Part shown: positions 26,976 to 35,693 of the stretch, in pieces
Numbering within the stretch: position 1 is the stretch's first letter
How the letters are laid out: each line of letters opens with the position of its first letter
Assembly: GCA_963997635.1 (NCBI GenBank)
Contig: CAXEND010000007.1
Location: 40,931 to 104,930, forward strand
Direction of reading: 5' to 3'
Source of the DNA: GCA-2728135 sp002728135
GTDB taxonomy: Bacteria; Pseudomonadota; Alphaproteobacteria; UBA828
Length of the DNA: 64,000 bases
Position numbers and translations under genes: made by a program
Notes under the pieces: generated by a model
Databases searched by the model: none
What the model saw: only the letters and a program-made list of their open reading frames with translations
What the model was told of the DNA's origin: nothing

Positions 26976-28545
26976 AGTTTTAATTTCAGACGTAATGTCA
27001 TTACGTGCTCGTGAAGTTTTTGAGCAAAGAGGAATTGATGTTGATGTCATAACAGACCTTAGCCCAGAGAATCTTTCCACAAAAATATCTGAATATGATG
27101 GTTTGGCAGTACGTTCAAATACTAAGGTCACAGCTGAAATTATAAATGCAGGAGCAAAATTAAAGGTAATTGGCCGTGCTGGTATTGGTATTGATAATAT
27201 CGACCTTTCTGCAGCAACCGCACGTGGCATTGCAGTAATGAACACACCTTTTGGAAATTCCGTCACCACAGCAGAGCATACTATTGCAATGATGATGTCT
27301 CTTGTAAGAGCAATCCCACTTGCTAATATATCGACTCAGGCAGGGAGGTGGGAAAAAAACCGATTTATGGGTGTTGAGATTCAAAATAAGACATTAGGCC
27401 TCATTGGGTGTGGAAATATTGGGGCTATTGTAGCAGGTTTAGCAATTGGGTTACGTATGAAGGTTATTGTTTTTGATCCATACATTTCAGTTGATAGGGC
27501 GAATGAAATTGGTGTAACAAAAGTAGAATTTGAGCAACTTTTAGAACGCTCTGATATAATTAGTTTGCATGTTCCATTGAATGATGAGACTAGAAATATA
27601 TTAGACAAAGACGCATTCTCTAATGTTAAGCCTGATGTAAGGATAGTTAACTGTGCAAGGGGGGGGCTCATAGACGAAAAAGCACTTAAAAATGCTATAG
27701 ACCTTGGAAATGTTGCAGGAGCAGCACTAGATGTCTTTACAGATGAACCGGCTTTAGAAAGTCCTTTATTTGGAATGGATGAGATAGTAGCAACACCCCA
27801 TTTAGGAGCTTCCACACAGGAGGCACAAGAAAATGTTGCAGCTCAAGTTGCTGAACAGATGAGTGATTTTCTTATAGAAGGGACAGTAACTAATGCTGTT
27901 AATGTGCCTTCTATTGGCCCAGAAGAAATGGCTGCTCTAGGGCCTTATCTTACATTGGCAGATCAATTAGGAAGTTTTGCAGGTCAATTAACAACCTCTG
28001 GAATAAAGAGTGTAAGTATCGAGTATAAGGGTGAGGTTGCGAAGGTTAATACAGAGCCTATGAATTCTGTTATTCTAGCAGCATTGTTAAGACCTCAGTT
28101 AGATAATATAAATGCTGTAAGTGCACCTCTAATAGTTCGGGAAAGAGGTATTAATGTGCGAGAAGTAAAAAATATTGAGTGTCGTGATTACCGAACTTTA
28201 GTCAGGTTGAGTGTTATAACCGAAAAACAGGAACGCAGTGTTTCTGGTACTTTGTTTTCAGATGATAAACCACGTATTGTAAATATTAAAGGAATACCCA
28301 TTGAAGCTCAATTAACAGCTAATATGCTTTACGTGACTAATGAGGACAAGCCAGGCTTGATTGGTGGACTTGGACTAACTCTTGGGGATGCTGGGGTAAA
28401 CATAGGAACTTTTGCCCTTGGTAGATCAAAAGAGGGAGGTGATGCTATAGCCCTAATTTCTGTTGATAATTCAGTCTCTAGTTCTGTTCTATTGGCCCTA
28501 AGTGAACTACCAGCCGTAAAACAAGTCAAATTATTACGATTTTGA
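26956..28545 (+). CDS. serA: D-3-phosphoglycerate dehydrogenase
   Basis: A 529-residue long-form SerA that oxidises 3-phosphoglycerate to phosphohydroxypyruvate with NAD, the first step of serine synthesis. Seen: GRAGIGIDNIDLSAATARGI near residue 75, the NAD motif LIGCGNIGAIVAGLA near 150, the catalytic region NCARGGLIDEKAL near 232 and His in TPHLGASTQEAQENV near 282, then an intervening domain and a C-terminal ACT domain (NEDKPGLIGGLGLTLG) for serine feedback. ATG 26956 or 26968 could start it; the second gives the more usual MLKVLISD. Confidence 0.95.
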   Translation: MKNFMLKVLISDVMSLRAREVFEQRGIDVDVITDLSPENLSTKISEYDGLAVRSNTKVTAEIINAGAKLKVIGRAGIGIDNIDLSAATARGIAVMNTPFGNSVTTAEHTIAMMMSLVRAIPLANISTQAGRWEKNRFMGVEIQNKTLGLIGCGNIGAIVAGLAIGLRMKVIVFDPYISVDRANEIGVTKVEFEQLLERSDIISLHVPLNDETRNILDKDAFSNVKPDVRIVNCARGGLIDEKALKNAIDLGNVAGAALDVFTDEPALESPLFGMDEIVATPHLGASTQEAQENVAAQVAEQMSDFLIEGTVTNAVNVPSIGPEEMAALGPYLTLADQLGSFAGQLTTSGIKSVSIEYKGEVAKVNTEPMNSVILAALLRPQLDNINAVSAPLIVRERGINVREVKNIECRDYRTLVRLSVITEKQERSVSGTLFSDDKPRIVNIKGIPIEAQLTANMLYVTNEDKPGLIGGLGLTLGDAGVNIGTFALGRSKEGGDAIALISVDNSVSSSVLLALSELPAVKQVKLLRF

Positions 28546-28574
28546 GTTACTTATAATTTTTTAACTAGCTAGTT

Positions 28575-29738
28575 ATGAGTTTTATATCCAATATGAATGA
28601 AAGTAATAAGATAGCACTTTTGCCAGCAGGTTTGAAAGACCTGTTACCCTCTGACTCTGCTCATGAGGCAGCTATTAGTGAAACATTACTTAAGCATATT
28701 TCTTGTCACGGATATGAGAGAGTGAAGCCGCCATTTGTAGAGTTTGAAGAAGGATTGTTGTCAGGGGTTGGTGCTGGCTTGGAGGGACAAACGTTTCGTT
28801 TAATGGATCCTGTATCAGATCGAATGATAGCAATAAGGTCGGATGTGACCCCTCAGGTTGCAAGAATTGCTTTGACAAGATTATCAAAATCACCTCGACC
28901 TTTACGACTTAGTTACAGTGCTGACATAATGAGAGTTAGGGGTAATGAACTAAGACCAGAAAGACAATTTTGCCAAGTTGGATATGAACTGATTAGCCCA
29001 TCATCTATTTTAGGAGATGCAGAAGTAATTCTTTTAGCAGCTGATTGTTTGAAGTCTGTTGGTGTTAATGACCTAAGTATTGATCTAAATACCCCAAAAC
29101 TTATTACAACTATTCTTGATGAGTTGCCGTTTGGGGATTCAGAGCGTCTGTCACTACATAATATGCTTGATCGTAAAGATGAGTCAGGAGTTCGCAAACT
29201 TGCTGGTAATTATGCTGAGCCACTTCTCTCTTTATTACGGTCTATCGGTTCTGCGGCCCCCGCTTTAGAACAATTGTCAAAAATTAATCTCCCGTCTGCT
29301 GCACTTGAACATATAAAAAATTTAGAACAAATAGCGAGTCTCCTGATATCAGGTGACCCAACATTATCCATTACAGTTGATCCAGTTGAACGTAAGTCAT
29401 TTGAATATCATACAGGTATAAGTTTCACTTTGTTTGCAAAAGGTGTACGGGGTGAGATTGGACGCGGAGGCCGTTATAATATCCAATTAAAAAACCTTAA
29501 AGAATCTGCAATTGGTTGTACTTTATATTTGGATACTTTAATGAGAGCAGTTCCAAGCAAAACTGGTAAGAATAGACTGTTTATTCCAGCTGATATTAGC
29601 AGAGAAATATCAGCAAAACATAGGGAAGAAGGTTGGATAACAATTCAGGGTCTAGACAGCATTGATGATATTAAGTCTGAAGCCCAACGCCTCGCGTGTA
29701 GTCATTTTTTGATTAATTCTAAGATTCACACTGTATGA
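28575..29738 (+). CDS. hisZ: ATP phosphoribosyltransferase regulatory subunit HisZ
   Basis: A 387-residue class-II-HisRS-like protein without aminoacylation function that partners a short HisG in the first step of histidine synthesis. It has LLPAGLKDLLPSDSAHE near the start, RSDVTPQVARIA (motif 2 region) near 93, RPERQFCQVGYELI near 126, and ERKSFEYHTGISFTLF near 270. The serA-hisZ-purA order fits alphaproteobacteria, which often keep hisZ beside purA. hisG is not in the window. ATG 28575 is used; ATG 28593 is a possible alternative. Confidence 0.9.
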   Translation: MSFISNMNESNKIALLPAGLKDLLPSDSAHEAAISETLLKHISCHGYERVKPPFVEFEEGLLSGVGAGLEGQTFRLMDPVSDRMIAIRSDVTPQVARIALTRLSKSPRPLRLSYSADIMRVRGNELRPERQFCQVGYELISPSSILGDAEVILLAADCLKSVGVNDLSIDLNTPKLITTILDELPFGDSERLSLHNMLDRKDESGVRKLAGNYAEPLLSLLRSIGSAAPALEQLSKINLPSAALEHIKNLEQIASLLISGDPTLSITVDPVERKSFEYHTGISFTLFAKGVRGEIGRGGRYNIQLKNLKESAIGCTLYLDTLMRAVPSKTGKNRLFIPADISREISAKHREEGWITIQGLDSIDDIKSEAQRLACSHFLINSKIHTV

Positions 29739-29757
29739 AAAATTTTAGGCTAGACTG

Positions 29758-31047
29758 ATGGGAAATGTTGCAGTAATAGGCTCCCAGTGGGGAGATGAAG
29801 GAAAAGGTAAGATCGTTGACTGGCTGTCACACCGAGCTGATGTTGTGGTTCGTTTTCAGGGCGGACATAACGCAGGCCATACTCTAGTTGTTGATGAAGT
29901 TGAATATAAACTTTCATTATTACCTTCTGGCGTTGTCCGGGGTGGTAAGCTCTCAGTAATTGGTAATGGAGTAGTAGTAGACCCATGGGCATTAATTAGT
30001 GAAATTGATGCAGTTCAAGCAAAAGGAATTGAGATTTCTCCTACCAATCTTGTTATTGCTGATAATGCATGTTTGATATTACCTTTGCATAGAGATCTTG
30101 ATCAGGCCCGAGAGCAACTTAGAGGTGGCCATAAAATCGGCACCACCGGCAGAGGAATAGGCCCTGCTTATGAGGATAAGGTTGGTAGGAGGGCTATCAG
30201 AATATGTGATCTAAATGATCAACAATCCTTGCAACTAAGAATTAGAGAATTATTAGTCCACCATAATGCTCTTCGACGAGGCTTAAAAATAGATGATATA
30301 AAAGTAGAGTCAATTTTATCTCAGCTTAGAGAGATATCTCATAAAATTCTGCCTTATTCTGGTTCTGTCTGGCGTATACTTGATAAAGTGCAACGTGACG
30401 GAAGGTTAATTTTGTTTGAAGGGGCACAGGGAGGTCTGCTTGATATAGATCATGGAACTTATCCTTTTGTTACTTCATCAAATACCATGGCAAGCCAAGT
30501 TGGGGCAGGTGCAGGTATCGGAACTTCTGCTGTAAATTATGTTCTTGGTATCACTAAAGCGTATACTACTCGAGTGGGCTCAGGCCCTTTCCCCACTGAG
30601 TTAGACAACGAAATTGGAAAAACACTTGGTGAAAGAGGGCGAGAATTTGGAACAGTTACAGGCCGGAAAAGGCGTTGTGGTTGGTTTGATGCTGTTTTAG
30701 TAAGACAAATGGCCAAAATTAGTGGAATTAATGGTATTGCTTTGACAAAACTTGATGTCTTAGATGGCATTGGAAATTTAAACGTTTGTACTGGATATAA
30801 GATTAATGGAAAAACGTTTGATTATTTGCCATCATCATTAGTAGATCAAGAAAACGCTGAACCTATATATGAGGTGTTAGACGGATGGGATGAAAGCACT
30901 AAAGGTGCAAGATCTTGGGAAGAATTACCGGCTACAACTGTTAAATATGTCAGAAGAATAGAAGAACTTATACAGGTACCTGTCGCACTCTTATCAACAA
31001 GCCCTGAGAGAGAAGACACCATATTAGTCCATGATCCATTTTCATAG
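29758..31047 (+). CDS. purA: Adenylosuccinate synthetase
   Basis: A 429-residue GTP-dependent enzyme joining IMP and aspartate to adenylosuccinate in AMP synthesis. It opens MGNVAVIGSQWGDEGKGKIVDWL (catalytic Asp in the GDEGKGK loop), with FQGGHNAGHTL near residue 36, GTTGRGIGPAYEDK near 127, FEGAQGGLLDIDHGTYPFVTSSN near 220, and TVTGRKRRCGW near 297. It lies 19 bases after hisZ and converges on rpoH. Its partner purB is at 61727-63088. Confidence 0.97.
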   Translation: MGNVAVIGSQWGDEGKGKIVDWLSHRADVVVRFQGGHNAGHTLVVDEVEYKLSLLPSGVVRGGKLSVIGNGVVVDPWALISEIDAVQAKGIEISPTNLVIADNACLILPLHRDLDQAREQLRGGHKIGTTGRGIGPAYEDKVGRRAIRICDLNDQQSLQLRIRELLVHHNALRRGLKIDDIKVESILSQLREISHKILPYSGSVWRILDKVQRDGRLILFEGAQGGLLDIDHGTYPFVTSSNTMASQVGAGAGIGTSAVNYVLGITKAYTTRVGSGPFPTELDNEIGKTLGERGREFGTVTGRKRRCGWFDAVLVRQMAKISGINGIALTKLDVLDGIGNLNVCTGYKINGKTFDYLPSSLVDQENAEPIYEVLDGWDESTKGARSWEELPATTVKYVRRIEELIQVPVALLSTSPEREDTILVHDPFS

Positions 31048-31085
31048 GGCTTCGAATAATATCTATTGAAGTTTACCAGAGCTGA

Positions 31086-31979
31086 TTATGCAATTTTTGA
31101 GCTTGAAGAACCCTTTTTCTGTTGTCCTGCATTATGCATGGCCTTTTGTAATTTCTCGAATGCTCTGACCTCAATCTGTCTCACCCGTTCACGGGAAATA
31201 CCGTAAACTTCACTAAGTGACTCGAGAGTCGTGGGTTCTTCTTTGAGTCTCCGTTCCTCAATAATGTGCCTCTCTCTATCATTAAGGTGAGGTAATGCTT
31301 CAAGAAGCAAGGAACGTCGATAAGCTAGTTCATTATTTTCTAATGACATTGATTCTTGATTGTCTTGGGTATCTTCTAGCCAGTCTTGCCACTCTCCGCC
31401 TCCTTCTTCACTGACAGGAGTGTTGAGGGATTGGTCTGGGCCAGTCATTCGCCTATTCATGCTGATGACGTCATCCTCTGATACATTAAGTGCTTCAGCT
31501 ATATGTTCAACTTGTTCTGGGCTAAGATCACCTTCATCAATGGCTTTGAGTTGTCCTTTAATTTTCCTTAAATTAAAGAAAAGTTTTTTCTGTGCTGCAG
31601 TTGTTCCAATTTTTACTAGAGACCATGAGTGTAAGATATATTCATGAATTGATGCTCTAATCCACCACATTGCATAAGTGGCTAGACGGAATCCTCTATC
31701 GGGTTCAAAACGTTTAACTGCTTGCATCAACCCAACGTTTCCCTCAGAAATTAATTCTCCAACAGGGAGCCCATAACCCCTATACCCCATTGCAATTTTT
31801 GCAACTAAGCGAAGGTGGCTAGTTACAAGTGCATGTGCTGCGTCTGCGTCACCATGTTCTTTCCAACGTTTTGCAAGCATAAATTCTTGCTCAGCCTCTA
31901 ACATCGGAAACTGCCTAATTTCGTGAAGATACCTAGAAACCCCTCGTTCCGAGGTGATTGTTGGGAGGGCTGCTGGCAT
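31086..31979 (-). CDS. rpoH: RNA polymerase heat-shock sigma factor (sigma-32)
   Basis: A 297-residue group 3 sigma factor directing heat-shock transcription. It contains region 2 (LISEGNVGLMQAVKRFEPDRGFRLATYAMWWIRASI near residues 78-112), the RpoH box QKKLFFNLR near 130, and region 4 with a helix-turn-helix (LSEVYGISRERVRQIEVRAFEKL near 255). The RpoH box separates it from RpoD-like paralogues. A matching promoter lies in this window ahead of groESL (21213-21240). It is convergent with purA. Confidence 0.95.
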   Translation of the reverse strand: MPAALPTITSERGVSRYLHEIRQFPMLEAEQEFMLAKRWKEHGDADAAHALVTSHLRLVAKIAMGYRGYGLPVGELISEGNVGLMQAVKRFEPDRGFRLATYAMWWIRASIHEYILHSWSLVKIGTTAAQKKLFFNLRKIKGQLKAIDEGDLSPEQVEHIAEALNVSEDDVISMNRRMTGPDQSLNTPVSEEGGGEWQDWLEDTQDNQESMSLENNELAYRRSLLLEALPHLNDRERHIIEERRLKEEPTTLESLSEVYGISRERVRQIEVRAFEKLQKAMHNAGQQKKGSSSSKIA

Positions 31980-32089
31980 TATAATTAATTCCTATGTTAA
32001 ATTTATAAGGGTTTTTATAAGAGCTTCGAAATACATATATTATACGTTGATATTAATCAATTGGATCAAAAAACGCTATATTGTATCTA

Positions 32090-33094
32090 TTATCTTGAAT
32101 TACAAGGGTTTTTTTTATTCGGAGCTGATTTTACTAGACTAAGGAAGTTTTCCATATCAGATGGTAATTTAGTTTCAATTGATATTTGTTTTCCAGTTAT
32201 TGGGTGCTTAAATGACAGACTTTTTGCATGCAATGCTTGACGATCTAAAATTTGAATTGCATTGCTAAGACCCTCTGCATTAATTTTTTCTTTTTTTCGT
32301 TGTTTTCCACCATAAACTTTATCTCCAACTATGGAATGCCCTAAATGAGACATATGAACCCGAATCTGATGAGTTCTCCCCGTTTTTAATTGGCATTCGA
32401 TTATACTAAGAGGGAATGGGCTAAGTTTCTTCACTGTTTGGTAATTAGTTTCAGCATACTTTCCTCCAGAGTCGACTACAGCCATCTTTTTCCTGTTTAT
32501 TTTACTGCGACCAATATTTTTTATAACTCTACCATTTAGTGGTTTAATTGTTCCCCATATAATTGCACAATAGATTCGTTTTAGATCTCGTTTCTCAAAT
32601 AGATTTGCTAGTCCTCTATGGGCAATATCATTCTTTGCAGCAACTATTAGGCCGCTTGTTTCCTTATCTAATCTATGAACTATTCCAGGTCTTCTTTCTC
32701 CACCTATTCCTGACAAACTTGAACCACAATGTGCAATAAGTGCGTTTACTAATGTTCCATCAGGGTTACCTGGGCCTGGATGGACAACTAATCCTGAGGG
32801 CTTATTAACGATGATTAAATATTTATCTTCAAAAACAATATCAAGTTCAATTTTTTGTGGTACTGGTTTGGCAATTGCTGGTATCACAGGTAATTCAAAG
32901 ATTATGCATTGCTTAGATTTGACCCTGTATGCTGGCTCAGTTATCTTGTGATTGTTTATATATATTTTTCCATTTTCAATAAGGGACTTGATACGTGTGC
33001 GTGATATACCCTCGGTCTGCTCAGAGAGATATTTGTCTAATCTTTGACCGTTGTCAGCAATAGACACTGTATTATTGTAGCGGTTTTTATCCAT
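32090..33094 (-). CDS. rluD: Pseudouridine synthase, RluD type
   Basis: A 334-residue RluA-family synthase, most likely modifying 23S rRNA. An N-terminal S4 domain (QRLDKYLSEQTEGISRTRIKSLIENGKIYIN) precedes the catalytic domain with VNKPSGLVVHPGPGNPDGTLVNAL and the catalytic Asp in GIVHRLDKETSGLIVAAK; TGRTHQIRVHMSHLGHSIVGD follows. The start is taken at ATG 33094, where homology begins; the frame runs open to 33259 but that part overlaps the divergent gene. The gap to that gene is only 28 bases. Confidence 0.92.
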   Translation of the reverse strand: MDKNRYNNTVSIADNGQRLDKYLSEQTEGISRTRIKSLIENGKIYINNHKITEPAYRVKSKQCIIFELPVIPAIAKPVPQKIELDIVFEDKYLIIVNKPSGLVVHPGPGNPDGTLVNALIAHCGSSLSGIGGERRPGIVHRLDKETSGLIVAAKNDIAHRGLANLFEKRDLKRIYCAIIWGTIKPLNGRVIKNIGRSKINRKKMAVVDSGGKYAETNYQTVKKLSPFPLSIIECQLKTGRTHQIRVHMSHLGHSIVGDKVYGGKQRKKEKINAEGLSNAIQILDRQALHAKSLSFKHPITGKQISIETKLPSDMENFLSLVKSAPNKKNPCNSR

Positions 33095-33122
33095 GAGGCT
33101 CACAGTATAAGTTTGGCTAGAT

Positions 33123-33470
33123 ATGATACCATTTCTTAAGGTCGCAGTTGTAGTTATGGGTATTTTAATTGTTGCTGGCGTAGTTTTGTTGGCAATTATG
33201 ATGTATGGCAAACTATCAGGCAACAGCGAGCCTGAAAGAAATGAACTTACTGAAATCATAGATAAAGATAAAATGCCGGTATTATCGAATGATTTGTATT
33301 TACAAAAGTCATTGGAACTGCCAAAGGGGGCAGAAGTGGAGTCAATTGTGGCCTCTGGAGGTCATTTAGTTTTATTGGTTTCTGTTCCAGATCAAGGGCA
33401 AAAACTTTATTTTATTGATATAAAAAATGTTTCAATAAAAAACACCTTGTCAATTACAAATAAACAATAA
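33123..33470 (+). CDS. Small single-pass membrane protein (DUF6476-like)
   Basis: A 115-residue protein with one N-terminal transmembrane helix (about residues 6-29, VAVVVMGILIVAGVVLLAIMM) and a soluble domain of about 80 residues (LPKGAEVESIVASGGHLVLLVSV, GQKLYFIDIK). It resembles the alphaproteobacterial DUF6476 family, often found beside an RluA-type synthase; that name is recalled from the pattern and not checked. It is divergent from rluD and four bases ahead of the M67 peptidase gene, so it is likely co-transcribed with it. Function unknown. Confidence 0.75.
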   Translation: MIPFLKVAVVVMGILIVAGVVLLAIMMYGKLSGNSEPERNELTEIIDKDKMPVLSNDLYLQKSLELPKGAEVESIVASGGHLVLLVSVPDQGQKLYFIDIKNVSIKNTLSITNKQ

Positions 33471-33474
33471 TCGC

Positions 33475-33900
33475 ATGATAACTGTGCATGCAGAGCAACT
33501 TTCGGTGATAAAAAGATCTATTAGTTTATCAAAGGATGAGGAAGTTTGTGGGCTTTTCTTAGGATCTGGATTGTTGCCAAACTCAGTAATGGTAACGAAG
33601 GTGGTTCCAACGAGTAATGTGGCAAAAAGAGAACGACATAAAAGATTTGAAATTGATCCAGTTATTCGTCTGCAGCTAGAGCGTGATACTCGAAATCTTC
33701 CAATAGGAATTGTAGGTCATTATCATACTCACCCTGGTGGAGAGGCTGTTCCCTCTGAGATTGACCTAGCAAGTGCACATGAGCCAAATCTTTTTTGGCT
33801 TATTATTGGCACTTCTGGAGACACCATGAAGGATATAAAAGCATGGAGTATAGACCCAATAAAAGGGAAATTTATTAATTTAGAATTGTCGATCATATAA
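33475..33900 (+). CDS. M67 family (JAMM/MPN+) metallopeptidase
   Basis: A 141-residue minimal JAMM domain. The zinc motif is complete: H84-x-H86-x7-S94-x2-D97 within GHYHTHPGGEAVPSEID, and the upstream catalytic Glu is E22 or E23 in EEVCGLFLG. Bacterial relatives cleave C-terminal extensions from ubiquitin-like sulfur carriers or other isopeptide bonds. No ThiS/MoaD-like or E1/ThiF-like gene is near, so the substrate is unknown. It follows the small membrane protein by four bases. Confidence 0.88.
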   Translation: MITVHAEQLSVIKRSISLSKDEEVCGLFLGSGLLPNSVMVTKVVPTSNVAKRERHKRFEIDPVIRLQLERDTRNLPIGIVGHYHTHPGGEAVPSEIDLASAHEPNLFWLIIGTSGDTMKDIKAWSIDPIKGKFINLELSII

Positions 33901-33917
33901 GCGTATAGGATTAAAAC

Positions 33918-34970
33918 ATGGATTTTCGGAGTGATAATATTGGTAAAGCAGCACCAGAAATTATTGAATCAATCACCTTAGCTAACACGGGCACAGCTAC
34001 CCCGTATAGCAATGATGATTTTACTGAACGTTTGCAGAAAAGATTTTGTGAGCTGTTTGAGCGAAATGTGATTGTTTATACTGCGGTGACTGGTACAGCG
34101 GCGAATGCAATTGGTCTTTCTGTTTTAACTCCTCCATATGGGGTAATATATTGTCATGTTAATTCTCACATTGCCACTGATGAGTGCGGTTCCCCTGAGT
34201 TAATGACTGGTGGTGCAAAGTTAGTAGGAATTGAGGGGGCAGGGGCAAAAATCTCTCCAGATAGTTTTTTAGATGCTTTAGATAAGTCTGGAAAGGGGTT
34301 TGTTCATTGTTCACAACCATCAGTTCTAAGTATAACTCAAGCAACAGAAATGGGTATGGTCTATAATGTAGATGAAGTCTCAGCTCTTGGAGAAATTGTT
34401 AAGAGCAATAATCTTTTTTTACATATGGATGGAGCTCGTTTCGCTAATGCAGTATCAAACTTAGGTGTTTCTCCTGCGGATGTTACATGGCGGTGTGGAG
34501 TTGATGTTTTATCTTTTGGGGCAACAAAAAATGGGACAATAGCAGCTGAGGCAATAATCCTTTTTCGTGAAGAATTAGCTGATGATCTATCTTTTCGTCA
34601 TAAAAGAGCAGGCCAACTTTTATCTAAGGGACGTTTTATATCTTCACAACTGCTTGCATATACGGAAAATGACCTATGGTTAAGGTTGGCTGATAAAGCG
34701 AATGATCTTGCCTTAAAACTTCAAAAAGGATTTCAGGCATTAGATGGTGTTATTGTTGAGGGTAAAGTTCAATCCAATGAGGTCTTTGTGACATTACCTT
34801 CAAAAGTTATAGAGGGATTAAAAAATCTTGGGGCAGAGTTCTATGGTTGGCCTGAGCCATGGGAAACAACAAATACTATACGTCTGGTTACCAGGTGGGA
34901 TACAGAAGAACGTGAGATAAATCAAATTATCAAAGAAACATCTACCTTGTTGAGAGAATTAAGGACTTAG
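33918..34970 (+). CDS. ltaE: Low-specificity L-threonine aldolase
   Basis: A 350-residue PLP enzyme that cleaves threonine or allo-threonine to glycine and acetaldehyde. It opens MDFRSDNIGKAAPEI, has YTAVTGTAANAIGL near residue 54, the PLP-contacting HMDGARFANAVSNLG near 169, and the Schiff-base Lys204 in LSFGATKNGTIAAEA. It fits the beta-eliminating-lyase family and its usual length. Separated by 17 bases from the M67 gene, it may share a transcript. It connects to the serine/glycine genes at 25797-28545 only by metabolism. Confidence 0.88.
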   Translation: MDFRSDNIGKAAPEIIESITLANTGTATPYSNDDFTERLQKRFCELFERNVIVYTAVTGTAANAIGLSVLTPPYGVIYCHVNSHIATDECGSPELMTGGAKLVGIEGAGAKISPDSFLDALDKSGKGFVHCSQPSVLSITQATEMGMVYNVDEVSALGEIVKSNNLFLHMDGARFANAVSNLGVSPADVTWRCGVDVLSFGATKNGTIAAEAIILFREELADDLSFRHKRAGQLLSKGRFISSQLLAYTENDLWLRLADKANDLALKLQKGFQALDGVIVEGKVQSNEVFVTLPSKVIEGLKNLGAEFYGWPEPWETTNTIRLVTRWDTEEREINQIIKETSTLLRELRT

Positions 34971-35061
34971 ATGGCTAATCGTAAATATAAAACTTATGTT
35001 ATTTTATATGCTTTTAGTAGATAATGAATCTTAGATTGGTTGTGGCTCCTATATTCACCGA

Positions 35062-35655
35062 CTACTTTGCAAAATTTATAGCATCCTCAAGCCTGTCATC
35101 ACCCCAGAATAATTCACTCCCAACTGTGAATGATGGTGCTCCAAATATGCCTAATTTTTCAGCTTCAAGAGTATTAGTTTTGTATTCTTCTGAGACTGTT
35201 TTAGAGAAAGAAGTGCTTAACAATTCATCATAACTTATGTTTAGTTCTTTTGCACAAAATCTAAGGTTTTCCTCAGACCCAGACTCATGTCCGTCTAGAA
35301 ACCAAGATTTGTATGTTGCTTCAAAATAGTCTAGATAAAGTCCCTGAGAATTTAATGCAACCCCCACTGTGTTTGCCACATCAAATGCTTTAAGAGGATA
35401 GGGAGCCGGGACATTAGGCTTTGGAATTCCATAGAGATTAGCTCTCCGTTCAATATCTCGCCACATGTAGACCAACTTTGATTTCTTTTCTGGTGGAAAG
35501 GGAATATTATTCATGTTTTTCATAATTTGACGGATACTGATAGGCTTCACAACAAGTACGATATCATGCTGATTAATAAGCTTTCTTATTCTAAGAGCTG
35601 TTAAATATGTATATGTACTTCCTATTGAAAACCAAGCAGTTATTTCCTTTGGCAT
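35062..35655 (-). CDS. 2-hydroxychromene-2-carboxylate isomerase / DsbA-like (kappa GST) protein
   Basis: A 197-residue DsbA-fold protein of the HCCA isomerase/kappa-GST group: AWFSIGSTYTYLTALRI at the start with Ser (in place of a CxxC) as glutathione-contacting residue, KPISIRQIMKNMN near 37, and LGIFGAPSFTVGSELFWGDDRLE near 165. HCCA isomerase acts in naphthalene breakdown with glutathione, but most homologues are outside such pathways and none of those genes is here. Cytosolic; substrate unknown. It lies downstream of, and on the same strand as, nagK. Confidence 0.82.
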   Translation of the reverse strand: MPKEITAWFSIGSTYTYLTALRIRKLINQHDIVLVVKPISIRQIMKNMNNIPFPPEKKSKLVYMWRDIERRANLYGIPKPNVPAPYPLKAFDVANTVGVALNSQGLYLDYFEATYKSWFLDGHESGSEENLRFCAKELNISYDELLSTSFSKTVSEEYKTNTLEAEKLGIFGAPSFTVGSELFWGDDRLEDAINFAK

Positions 35656-35693
35656 TTCAGATCTCCAGCAATTTAATTCATATAACGAAATCT

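Noticed and set aside
28563..28574. 12-base perfect palindrome AACTAGCTAGTT immediately before the hisZ ATG
   Set aside because: About fifteen 12-base palindromes are expected by chance in 64 kb; it does not match a known operator and has no T-run.
31047..31086. Imperfect CTTC(G)AATA ... TATTGAAG hairpin between convergent purA and rpoH
   Set aside because: It has a bulge and lacks a T-run on either side, so it is not supportable as a terminator.
32992..33259. N-terminal extension of the rluD frame to 33259
   Set aside because: The extra residues overlap the divergent membrane-protein gene and are low-complexity; RluD homology begins at 33094.
35024..35233. Plus-strand open frame overlapping the HCCA-isomerase-like gene
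   Set aside because: Shadow of the minus-strand gene; composition and sequence show no protein-like features.
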